Below are positions 51,361 through 59,669 of a stretch of 64,000 nt of DNA, piece by piece. A program made the translations under genes and the position numbers. The stretch's first letter is position 1; every line of letters starts with the position of its first letter. The DNA is from Chrysoperla carnea (Eukaryota; Arthropoda; Insecta; Neuroptera; Chrysopidae), in NCBI RefSeq assembly GCF_905475395.1, contig NW_025408260.1, positions 62,001-126,000 on the forward strand, read 5' to 3'. The notes beneath the pieces are model-generated. The model ran no database searches. It worked only from the letters and a program-made list of their open reading frames with translations, and was not told where the DNA came from.

Positions 51361-51565
51361 GTACCTAAAACAGAAGAAATTATTAATTAGCGTACCTAAA
51401 ACAGAAGAAATTATTAATTAGCGTACCTAAAACAGAAGAAATTATTAATTAGTGTACCTAAAACAGAAGAAATTATTAATTAGCGTACCTAAAACAGAAG
51501 AAATTATTAATTAGTGTACCTAAAACAGAAGAAATAATTAGTTAGTGTACCTAAAACAGAATAAA
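51361..51565 (-). repeat. 31-bp tandem repeat, copy B
   Basis: Same array as in copy A, same unit order (alternating ...ttagc and ...ttagt ends). Confidence 0.95.
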
Positions 51566-51923
51566 ATATAAAATAAATAAAAAAATGAAAGTGAGCAAAA
51601 TTATAAAAATACAAGAAAATAAGTTGAAAAAATAAAAAATTTTACCAAATGACAAACTGAAACAAACAAAAAATCAAATTAAGTAAAAATGATAAGCAAA
51701 AATAAAAAATAAAAATTAAATCAAAAAATAATAATAGGAAAGATAAATAAAAAAGATGAAAAATAGCATAAAATATCGATTCTCGAGACAACACAAATGA
51801 AACAGGTAACTAAAAGAAACCCTGCCCAAATTGTGTTGTTTTTCGATCACCATTCAAATAAAACAGGTAAAAAGTGTACACCACAAGTATAATTAAGCAA
51901 TAAACTTAATCGTCACATGTACT

Positions 51924-52365
51924 CTAGTTAACTGTTAAAAATTTGGTGATTTTCGCTTGTCTTATATGCTTCGTTCGTTGAGGTACCGGCCCTTGATTGG
52001 TTCTTTTATTTGAATCCAATGGCTGGCCGACCTTTGTTGATTGGCTGGCATCTACACATAGGCTGTACAGGTCAGAGAATGGTACTGGACCTTTGTCGCT
52101 ATTCAAAGCGTTCTTTCCCATTCTGTTGATGTACAAACTTTCGTAGGCATCAAGTTTCGATGGAATGTTGACTAATTTTAACAACTTTATCTCACCGATC
52201 TGATGTCCCGTTTCCATGGCGTGTGATGCCACTGATGACTTTTCCTTCCTTTTATTGTTGAAATGCGCTATATGCTCTTTGTAGCGTACGCAAAGGGAAC
52301 GGGCTGTTTGGCCAATATAACCTTTCGAGCAATCTGCGCAATCAACTCTATATATACCTGACTTT
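51924..52365 (-). pseudogene. Truncated GIY-YIG endonuclease end (copy B)
   Basis: Encodes only the C-terminal 146 or so residues from KSGIYRVDCADC onward, including YIGQT and YESLYINR. The reading frame appears to extend further right, but those codons are antisense of copy C. No reverse transcriptase, so not functional alone. Confidence 0.88.
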
Positions 52366-52383
52366 AAAAAAGATAGCGATAAG

Positions 52384-53259
52384 TTGGCGTTCAACATTTA
52401 CAGGAAACCGACAAATGTAGATAGGTTTATTCCAAAGGACTCCTTTTCTCATTGGAGCCACAAAATGGCCGCTTTTAATTTTCTTGTTCACAGGTTAACA
52501 ACATACCCATTATCAACAACAAACTATAAGAAGGAATTGGATTACATAAAAAATGTGGCGGTACTCAACGGATATTCAACGAACGTAATTGACCAATTAT
52601 TGAAAAAGGCGAAATGGCGGAAGTCCCTTAAAGAAACAACAACATTGTCAACGGAAGAACCAGTCCTAAGAACATCATTGACCTTTTATGGCAAAAAAAC
52701 CAGCCAAGTATCGGAGGCCATGCAAAAATATAACACAAACCTTCAAGTGGCATATACATCGAAAGGGAAATTGAGGTCAATGTTATGTAATACGAAGGAT
52801 CGTATTCCAAACAACAAAAAGTCAGGTATATATAGAGTTGATTGCGCAGATTGCTCGAAAGGTTATATTGGCCAAACAGCCCGTTCCCTTAGCGTACGCT
52901 ACAAAGAGCATATAGCGCATTTCAACAATAAAAGGAAGGAAAAGTCATCAGTGGCATCACACGCCATGGAAACGGGACATCAGATCGGTGAGATAAAGTT
53001 GTTAAAATTAGTCAACATTCCATCGAAACTTGATGCCTACGAAAGTTTGTACATCAACAGAATGGGAAAGAACGCTTTGAATAGCGACAAAGGTCCAGTA
53101 CCATTCTCTGACCTGTACAGCCTATGTGTAGATGCCAGCCAATCAACAAAGGTCGGCCAGCCATTGGATTCAAATAAAAGAACCAATCAAGGGCCGGTAC
53201 CTCAACGAACGAAGCATATAAGACAAGCGAAAATCACCAAATTTTTAACAGTTAACTAG
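52384..53259 (+). pseudogene. Endonuclease half of the Penelope ORF (copy C, 291 codons)
   Basis: Open from FNIYRKPTNVDRF to the stop at 53,259, with GIY-YIG motifs SGIYRVDCADC and GYIGQT. Differs from copy A by about one residue (GQTARSL for GQTVRSL). It lacks the reverse transcriptase and a proper start (only an in-frame TTG), so I score it as a truncated gene. Confidence 0.88.
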
Positions 53260-53617
53260 AGTACATGTGACGATTAAGTTTATTGCTTAATTATACTTGT
53301 GGTGTACACTTTTTACCTGTTTTATTTGAATGGTGATCGAAAAACAACACAATTTGGGCAGGGTTTCTTTTAGTTACCTGTTTCATTTGTGTTGTCTCGA
53401 GAATCGATATTTTATGCTATTTTTCATCTTTTTTATTTATCTTTCCTATTATTATTTTTTGATTTAATTTTTATTTTTTATTTTTGCTTATCATTTTTAC
53501 TTAATTTGATTTTTTGTTTGTTTCAGTTTGTCATTTGGTAAAATTTTTTATTTTTTCAACTTATTTTCTTGTATTTTTATAATTTTGCTCACTTTCATTT
53601 TTTTATTTATTTTATAT

Positions 53618-53823
53618 TTTATTCTGTTTTAGGTACACTAACTAATTATTTCTTCTGTTTTAGGTACACTAATTAATAATTTCTTCTGTTTTAGGTACGC
53701 TAATTAATAATTTCTTCTGTTTTAGGTACACTAATTAATAATTTCTTCTGTTTTAGGTACGCTAATTAATAATTTCTTCTGTTTTAGGTACGCTAATTAA
53801 TAATTTCTTCTGTTTTAGGTACA
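53618..53823 (+). repeat. 31-bp tandem repeat, copy C
   Basis: Sense-orientation copy: aatttcttctgttttaggta repeated about 6.5 times with gctaattaat or actaattaat spacers. Confidence 0.95.
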
Positions 53824-54365
53824 CCATTTTACTTCATTTGGTAATACTTATTCTATTGTTCTTTAATTAATTCTATTTTTATTTTTTAATTTTTGTTTTT
53901 AATTTGCTTATTTTCATTTAATTTTATTTTGGTTTGTTGCAGGTTTTTCTAAATTCTAATTATTTATTCTGTTTTAGGTATACCGAGGATTAAAATGTTT
54001 ATTTTGTTGGTAATCTAATTTTCTCTTTATTTTTATTTCTGTGTTTTTTATTTTATATTTACAACGTTTCTTATCTTACATTTTATTTTCAGGCTTAATC
54101 CCTTAGTTTTCTGATATTTTCATAACGATAATCCTATCTTAGGATTAAAACTTAATATTTTATTGTGTTTTAGGTGAAAGCAGGCAGTTACATTATTTTA
54201 GAGGGTGTAACATAAAGATTTATTATTATTATAATCGGGTAAATAATTTTAATTTAATTTTAAGGGTAATATTTTATTATTATTTGTTTCAGATTGATGC
54301 GGTTCTTTTTTCGGATTTGTAAATATTTTGTAATTTTAAGACTTTTTAATTTTAAGAGGTTTAAT

Positions 54366-54407
54366 GCTACTGAAGAGGATTGCCAAAGCAATCGAAACCG
54401 GTCTAGC
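54366..54407 (+). ncRNA. Hammerhead-ribozyme-like motif, Penelope copy C
   Basis: GCTA (54,366), CTGAAGA (54,370), six-bp stem with CAAA loop, GAAA (54,394), GGTC with predicted cleavage after 54,403, TAGC (54,404). Confidence 0.75.
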
Positions 54408-54479
54408 TAATTAATAATTTTATAATCTAGCTAAATATTTTTATTGTGGGTCCTTAAGGGGATATATTTTAACAAAATG

Positions 54480-54492
54480 CATCCTACAGCCT
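54480..54492. other. Right 13-bp target-site duplication of the Penelope cluster
   Basis: CATCCTACAGCCT, identical to 46,876-46,888. Confidence 0.9.
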
Positions 54493-54518
54493 ATTTTGAA
54501 CTTGAGTATTGTAATTGA

Positions 54519-55805
54519 GTATGTAATTTAAAAATACAATAAATAATGTAAAAGTTTAAACCATTAATTATTAGGAAAATATGGAGTCAGCGTTTGATAG
54601 TTGAATTAAGACTGGTATAATTATTAATTTAACACACAAAGACTCAAAATTTTCAATATAATTTTTTAATTTTTATCAAATTAAATGTATTTTTTTAATG
54701 TTTTTCCTTAATATTTAGAAACCTGTTCTGACTACGAACAAAACAACGTTTTTCATTGCTATTCTTCATCATCCAAGTGCTCTATTGCATATAATAAATT
54801 ATCGATCAATGCGATCTATGGTGTTCTAGGGTTTTAGAAATTTATAAAATTACGGATACATTCGTAAAAATAAATTTTTTGTCTCAATTTTTAAAGAAAA
54901 TGTACTAATGGGACATTGGTACATTCAAAATTATTGGCGATTAAAAATTTTAATTATTTAAAACTGATTGTGTTCTAATTCAATGAGACAAAATATTTAT
55001 GTAAAAGATGTTGATTTTGATAGTATATGAAGGAAAGTAAAAATTTACAATAAAAATCCATGATCTTCACCTACTTTTTATTGAGGTGAAATCAAATTAA
55101 ATGTATTTTTTACCTTCAGTAATTTTTTTAAATAACTAAAGAGCTAGATTTGGACTACGAGGTCGATGATGAGAATATTTAGAAATTTATAAAATTACGG
55201 ATACATTCGCGTTCGGTCATTATAAATTACAGTTAGATTATGAAATTGATGAACATTATAACATAGAGAATACGCAATGGGATGGGAATCCAATCTTAAA
55301 AAGTAAATGTTATTTAAAATTAGTTTTTTAATCAGTTCATTGAAACAAAAACTTTTAAAACATAGTGACGAGTGTAACAAAATGATTTGCAGTCAAAGTT
55401 ATTCTGTTAAAATAATGTAATTTAAAAAAAAACTATTTAACATAAGGATTTAGCTTTTTGTCCTGAACATAGATCAGTACTAATTGTTACATTTATCAGT
55501 CTGATTTTGATCAAAAATGGTTGGATTTTTTTAAATTATACAACGAAAAAAATCAAATTAACTAGAATAGTAGCCATAATGTACACAACAGATTTTTTAC
55601 AATAAAAAAAACATGATCGAAATTTAGTTGAAACACAAGCAAATTAACTGGAATAGTAGCCATAATTTACACAATGCAGATTTTTACAATAAAAAACATA
55701 ATCAAAATTTAGTTTTCGGTCATGTAATTAAAAAAAAATAAATAAATTAGATATCTACAAGTACTAATTGAAAGACAAAAAAAATGTAGGATGTAAAAAA
55801 ATTTT
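54519..55805. other. AT-rich intergenic stretch of the outer Polinton; direct repeats only
   Basis: No convincing gene. Two direct repeats are visible: agaaatttataaaattacgg with the following atacattcg at about 54,835 and 55,179 (344 bp apart), and a roughly 85-bp imperfect tandem duplication around 55,548-55,715 (aattaactagaatagtagccat against aattaactggaatagtagccat). Short open frames here look random. Confidence 0.55.
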
Positions 55806-56540
55806 TTATCTAATAACATTACACAAAAACTGAAAAACCCGCTTTTCTGTACCATCAGAAAACAATCTTTGAAGTTGTTTGTATGATATCGAAAATTCAA
55901 AATTGGTTTTAGCCCTTAAAATATTTTTAAATGATAGCATAGTATCTGCATCATAAAAGCATATTTCAATAGCTAACCTATTTTTTAATATTATGGGAAC
56001 TATTTTAAATTCAACCTCTAATAATTCATTACTATAATGAATATAAAAAAAGTTCTCACCGAATCTAATAAATTGCATAATTTCTTTACATCCTTCATTA
56101 TTTTTATATTCTAATAACAAATTCAGCTGCTCCACTGTATCGCTAACATCATGTGTCGGAATTCCATGAAAGAGAAGAAGATGTTTAATATAATCTTGCG
56201 AGTTTGTAAACATTTTCCAATTACACAATGGGAGTATGCATCGTGTGATAGCCATGCTCACGCAGTCATCACTCTCATGATATCGAAATTTAGAAATTTG
56301 CAGTTTCTTCCCACACATATCGTTCGGACACACAACCTCCATATCCATCATCCTCTCCAATACTTGATTTCTTGTAAATTCTTTATGTTCGTGACATATA
56401 GGACATCTATCTATTGCAGCGCTGTTGGATGCGATTGGAAAAAAATAGCATCCATCACACACCGAATGGAAGTTGTCGCATTGGTATATATGCACATTAA
56501 AAACCTCTCGACACACTTGGCAGCGGAATTCATTTAAAAT
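55806..56540 (-). CDS. RING plus SIAH-type zinc-finger protein, probable captured E3 ligase-like gene
   Basis: The open frame starts after a TATAG that fits a splice acceptor (coding from 56,540: ILNEFRCQVC) and ends at 55,806, about 244 codons. It contains a complete C3HC4 RING: C-x2-C (residues 7,10), C21, H25, C28, C31, then CPIC (46-49). A SIAH-type zinc region follows with VVCPNDMCG, H..DDC, CILPLC and IKHLLLFH (about 62-125). The C-terminal half is less conserved. RING plus SIAH zinc fingers indicates ubiquitin-ligase-type activity in the host family. The gene is minus-strand, upstream exon uncertain: the neighbouring ORF at 56,599 lacks a phase-compatible donor. It may have been acquired from a host and serve to modify the host response or protein turnover; that is inference. 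Confidence 0.75.
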   Translation of the reverse strand: MLNEFRCQVCREVFNVHIYQCDNFHSVCDGCYFFPIASNSAAIDRCPICHEHKEFTRNQVLERMMDMEVVCPNDMCGKKLQISKFRYHESDDCVSMAITRCILPLCNWKMFTNSQDYIKHLLLFHGIPTHDVSDTVEQLNLLLEYKNNEGCKEIMQFIRFGENFFYIHYSNELLEVEFKIVPIILKNRLAIEICFYDADTMLSFKNILRAKTNFEFSISYKQLQRLFSDGTEKRVFQFLCNVIR

Positions 56541-56598
56541 CTATATGAATATTTTATACTATTAATTTTAAGTATGACCAAAAAAATAAATGTGTTGA

Positions 56599-56949
56599 TC
56601 AATTAAAATTGCGTAAGGAAAGTGGTAGCGGTATACGTTTCGCAAATAAATCCGTATATTTTGTTAGGTCGTAATAAAAAAACTCATCCGTTTTTTGTAA
56701 TGCTTCCATCAAATTTTGCATACTACTTAGACCACGCCTTGGATACTTGGCCGAGTAGAACTTCAAAATTGATCCATACTCCCTAACCACCTTCTCAATT
56801 GCTAATTCAACTTGCATTTTCGTAAAATTACTATCATGCTCTTGATCATACTCATGCATTTCAACAGATTTTGGTACTGATGAACTCCCCAACAAAAAAT
56901 GTGAATAAAAACTATTTTTATTTTTGTAAAATACCTTTTCGGCTTCCAT
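56599..56949 (-). CDS. Hypothetical protein (116 aa), possibly linked to the RING gene
   Basis: Starts MEAEKVFYKNKNSFY and ends SLRNFN; helical, charged, no motif I recognise (a KMQVELAIEKVVREYG helix around residues 44-60). It lies 59 bases upstream of the RING exon on the same strand. It could be a separate small gene, or a first exon with a donor I cannot identify (the only GT near its end, AAAC|GTATAC, gives the wrong phase). Confidence 0.45.
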   Translation of the reverse strand: MEAEKVFYKNKNSFYSHFLLGSSSVPKSVEMHEYDQEHDSNFTKMQVELAIEKVVREYGSILKFYSAKYPRRGLSSMQNLMEALQKTDEFFYYDLTKYTDLFAKRIPLPLSLRNFN

Positions 56950-56955
56950 TTTTTT

Positions 56956-56989
56956 AACAACAACAACAACAACAACAACAACAGCAACA
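56956..56989. repeat. (AAC)n microsatellite
   Basis: About 11 AAC units immediately upstream of the 116-residue ORF. Confidence 0.9.
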
Positions 56990-57197
56990 CAAGTAAAAAT
57001 AATGTTAATACGAATGTAATGAAACTGACTACTAAAGTAAATTAACTCGCAAAAGTCCTATTTATACAATGAAATTCTATCTCCAAATTTTTTTTTCGGA
57101 CGCATGTGGTTATTATTGTTTAAATTTAAAAACCTGCAGGAAGTTGATAAAAGGGTTAAAGGAAACTAATTTATTTTAAATAATAATAAATTTTTAT

Positions 57198-58403
57198 TTA
57201 TAATCTTTTTACATCATTTGTTAGTGGATTATATTCGACAATACGATCATGTAAAATTAGGCAATATGCGCTAGTATTAGGTTGAATATTAGATTTACAT
57301 TTGAATTCAATTTTAAGATCCACTGGTCCAATCTTTATTTCATCCATTTGGTGTGAACAATTTATGAGGGCAATGGGAGCTATTTCTTTGAATTGTGCGG
57401 GTGTTAAGAGTGGTTGGCTGTTGGTTTTATAATATGATTCTTGAAATTTGGAATACATATCGTATAGTAGGGCAAATCGATTATTTTGAAAATCTGTATT
57501 AAGATCACTGTATGGATACACATCTGAATTTAAAAACACTTTTATATCAGTCAAATTACAATGATCAAAACGGCTTGCATCCTTCTCCTTCAAATTTCGT
57601 CGATTTGTTTGTAGAGCGAAGATAACATATCTAGCCTTTTCCAAACGTGTTGATGATTTTACTGCCCAGACTTGGTGTGTTGTAGTTGGAAGAACTGGAT
57701 ATTCATACATATCCCAGCTTCGAAAGCTCATCTTAATTGATTTACCACTATTGATAAATTTATATAATAATAGTTTCTGCTCATCCTGAAGTTGAACGTG
57801 TGGAACGTGCCATTGTAGTTTTGTAATTTCAAATTTCATATCATCAGTTGGTGATATAATTGCATTTAAATCATTCCGTGCACGATTCAAAATTAATTCA
57901 TGCTTAACATTTGGAATAATTTTCGTATAATCTTCTGCGAAGCCTAAAATTCTCTTTAATGGTATACAAATATTAATATTACCATCGGAGAAATCAATAT
58001 TATTTTCAATACACCAACCAGCATTTAAAAGCAATTTACTTTCATTATCATTAAGTGAGATATAATTTTTTAATGTTAAGGTTTGTCCAACGTTGCGAAC
58101 ACGATCAATTTCAATACCATTTATCTCATAGCGTATTTCTTCAAATAAATAAGCAGGATAATTGTTTACCAATTTGGCGGTAGCTGATACTGTATTATCG
58201 CTAACTTTTTTCACAGTCCCCTCTATGTGGAGGAAACTTTCACAGGTCAAAATATTTAAATTTTGATTTTAAATACAAATTCGTATTTCATCACTGTTGT
58301 TAAACGTCGATAAAAATGGTGAATAGCTGTGGTACTCAATTTTTGTAATACTCTCATCAAAGTGAACGCCATCAGATATATTCAACATTTCAGCACTATA
58401 CAT
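57198..58403 (-). pseudogene. Polinton major capsid protein (double jelly-roll, hexon-like), one premature stop
   Basis: A 400-codon reading frame from ATG 58,403 (MYSAEMLNISDGVHF) to the stop at 57,198, interrupted by a single in-frame TAA at 58,269-58,271 after 44 codons; codons on both sides read on in the same frame. Recognisable family features: FL.IEG, an IRYEINGIEID segment, YPVLPTTTHQVW, KARYVIFALQTNR, FDHCNLTD.K.FLNS and the end ILHDRIVEYNP. Double jelly-roll capsids of Polintons/adintoviruses form the icosahedral shell. Order small ORF, minor capsid, protease and pX upstream on the same strand is typical. The small ORF's stop overlaps the capsid ATG (58,396-58,403). Apart from the TAA the gene looks sound, so inactivation is recent or the base is wrong. 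Its tail matches the fragment at 29,586-29,771. Confidence 0.9.
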
Positions 58404-58542
58404 TGTTTTTTAAAACAAGTCCCAAACTTTTCAAAAAATCCCTGTTCTCTGTTGTTAGTTTTCCAATGTTTTTTTTCGTTGATGATGATGATGATGTCTT
58501 GATACTGTATTGTTGTCGTCTATTGTTGTTGTATGTTATCAT
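58396..58542 (-). CDS. Small basic ORF between minor and major capsid genes (48 aa)
   Basis: Starts at ATG 58,542 inside the end of the minor capsid gene and ends in a TAG overlapping the major capsid ATG. Sequence MITYNNNRRQQYSIK, a serine run, then LTTENRDFLKSLGLVL. A short basic region followed by an '(T/E)N..FLKSLG' motif recurs upstream of Polinton capsid genes as I remember it. The overlaps at both ends favour a real, translationally coupled-looking gene, although in a eukaryote separate transcripts or leaky scanning would be needed. Function unknown; a structural cofactor is possible. Confidence 0.6.
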   Translation of the reverse strand: MITYNNNRRQQYSIKTSSSSSTKKNIGKLTTENRDFLKSLGLVLKNNV

Positions 58543-59254
58543 GGCATAGATGTAAACGTACGATAATATTCTCACCACGAAAGTCAATTAAGTTACCGTT
58601 TTGATCAGTAATTTTAATTGTTAGAGATGTTAGCTTTTTAACGTTCACGGGCAAATAGATGATATTTTTTGGAACTTCCACTATTTTATAGCCTGGCTCC
58701 ACCATCGGATAGAATTCGTGTAATGTATGCACCAATTTGTCATTAATATAAGCCCCCGTTGTAATATTGCTCTCGATACGGATAACGTCTACTTTGTTAA
58801 TATTAACGGGTAAATCTGATGAATGCAAAAGATTTGCTTCTAATTCACGCTTACTGAAACCCAACAATGAACCAATCGAATTCGGTTTATTAAAATAAAC
58901 TTTTTCACTACACATCACTTCACATTGTAAAGTATTGTTATTCGCTTGAATTGTTAATGTAATTTTTTTCGGGTGTTCCTTATTGTATTCTTGGAGAAAC
59001 TCTTGTACATATTGATTAATATCATGTATTTCGTAGGTTCCAACCGGTAAGATAATAGGTAAACTATCACCAATATGAATTTGATTACAACTATTGTCAA
59101 CATTAGCTATCGAATTATACGATTGAAAAGTATATAATGCACATTTATAGTTTTTTGAGACTAAATCAATTGGTGGAAAATAATCAACAGTGATGATACT
59201 ACTGTTTCCACTAACAGTTAGTGTATATGATGATGATGATGATGAGGATGACAT
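58520..59254 (-). CDS. Polinton minor capsid (penton-like) protein (244 aa)
   Basis: Starts MSSSSSSSSYTLTVSG and contains SKNYKCALYTFQSYNSI.N, LPIILPVGTYEIHDINQYV (about residues 67-85), SLLGFSKREL and a beta-rich C-terminal part ending LHLCHDN. The 'Y...L..F..YNSI.N.D, I.(I/L)P.G.YEI.DI..Y' layout is the one I associate with the conserved gene just upstream of the capsid in Polintons, proposed to be the single jelly-roll minor capsid (penton). The frame is intact. Overlaps the small downstream ORF by 23 bases. The N-terminal serine run comes from a (GAT)n microsatellite. Confidence 0.75.
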   Translation of the reverse strand: MSSSSSSSSYTLTVSGNSSIITVDYFPPIDLVSKNYKCALYTFQSYNSIANVDNSCNQIHIGDSLPIILPVGTYEIHDINQYVQEFLQEYNKEHPKKITLTIQANNNTLQCEVMCSEKVYFNKPNSIGSLLGFSKRELEANLLHSSDLPVNINKVDVIRIESNITTGAYINDKLVHTLHEFYPMVEPGYKIVEVPKNIIYLPVNVKKLTSLTIKITDQNGNLIDFRGENIIVRLHLCHDNIQQQ

Positions 59255-59300
59255 AGTTTAAGAAAAACAAATGAAAATTTTTTAGAAAAATCTCTTTTAT

Positions 59301-59669
59301 TTATACAAATTTTTCTGGTGTTAATAAAAACTGAATACATAGGTGTCCACAATTGTATGTGTTGAAATCTTGATATCTTACATAATTATAATTTATTGTA
59401 GTATCAGCACCCAAATATTTAACAAGCTCCAACGGTGGTTGTAAATTTCCAAAACTATCAAAATATTCAGCTACTACACCACACTTCCTGTAAGCGCACC
59501 AGTGTGTACCCCCATGTCCTGAATCGTCTAAATTTATAATTGCACATTCATTTTTCCTCGGCTTTTTCGGTAAATTATCACGCATGAAAACACCACGAAA
59601 ATATGGAATATTTTTACAATATTTATATAGATCTAATTCATTTAGAGGGCGTTTCGGTAGTAGCTTCAT
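59301..59669 (-). CDS. Adenain-like cysteine protease (122 aa)
   Basis: Short intact ORF with the adenovirus-protease layout: NLDDSGHGGTHWCA with His56, EYFDSFG with the acidic residue Asp71, RYQ (Gln100, oxyanion hole) and YNCGHLC with the nucleophile Cys107. Length is short compared with adenovirus protease but normal for Polintons. It matures virion precursor proteins by family knowledge. Its ATG overlaps the stop of the pX/PLA2 gene (ATGA, 59,666-59,669), and the minor capsid gene follows after 46 bases. All catalytic positions are present, so this gene is probably functional. Confidence 0.92.
   Translation of the reverse strand: MKLLPKRPLNELDLYKYCKNIPYFRGVFMRDNLPKKPRKNECAIINLDDSGHGGTHWCAYRKCGVVAEYFDSFGNLQPPLELVKYLGADTTINYNYVRYQDFNTYNCGHLCIQFLLTPEKFV

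Larger units (their letters stand above)
50667..52365 (-). mobile_element. Penelope copy B, 5'-truncated pseudo-LTR
   Basis: Nearly identical to 46,889-48,590. It begins on the minus strand inside the GIY-YIG domain at KSGIYRVD (52,365), continues to the stop at 51,924 and the 3' region with the 31-bp repeats (51,361-51,565) and hammerhead motif (50,776-50,817), and runs into copy A's ORF start. Its GIY part differs from A at a few sites (GQTARSLC against GQTVRSLS). Confidence 0.88.
46889..54479. mobile_element. Composite Penelope-like element: full copy, pseudo-LTR copy and inverted truncated copy
   Basis: Three nearly identical segments are joined. Copy A (minus, 46,889-50,706) is near full length. 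Copy B (minus, about 50,667-52,365) is a 5'-truncated tandem copy that acts as the pseudo-LTR upstream of A. Copy C (plus, about 52,373-54,479) is a 5'-truncated copy head to head with B, separated by a short aaaaaag filler. One 13-bp target duplication brackets the whole, so all three arrived as one insertion. This arrangement (tandem pseudo-LTRs plus inverted truncated copy) is the hallmark structure of Penelope retroelements. Confidence 0.93.
52373..54479 (+). mobile_element. Penelope copy C, inverted and 5'-truncated
   Basis: Begins atagcgataagttggcg, i.e. just downstream of the frameshift site in copy A, in opposite orientation to A and B. It retains the endonuclease half and the complete 3' region and ends aacaaaatg at the right target duplication. 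Confidence 0.9.
46519..54518 (+). pseudogene. PC4-like gene of the outer Polinton, split by the Penelope-like insertion
   Basis: Coding sequence runs from ATG 46,519 to 46,888, and the displaced last codons, including a TGA at 54,516-54,518, lie just past the insertion. Joining at the 13-bp target duplication keeps the frame, so the insertion cut an open gene near its 3' end (about 130 residues intact). The protein has FSSRKYSIFMDVRQWYLFL, a TIVKIFKISGM block and DIKQIIKK. It aligns with the second half of the fusion ORF at 30,610-31,479 (W..L..Q..IM, (T/I)V...F(R/K)ISG, IKQ(M/I)I). The leading strand-then-tryptophan-helix pattern resembles PC4-type ssDNA-binding or coactivator domains; that is an inference. 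An upstream portion may be missing: frames before 46,519 contain stops. Confidence 0.6.

Noticed and set aside
46889..52365. LTR retrotransposon with direct terminal repeats
   Set aside because: The direct repeats are partial element copies containing GIY-YIG coding sequence; the RT and endonuclease are Penelope-type, and no primer-binding site or polypurine tract is seen.
52366..52397. N-terminal extension of the copy B endonuclease frame
   Set aside because: These codons are antisense of the copy C start and result from the head-to-head joint.
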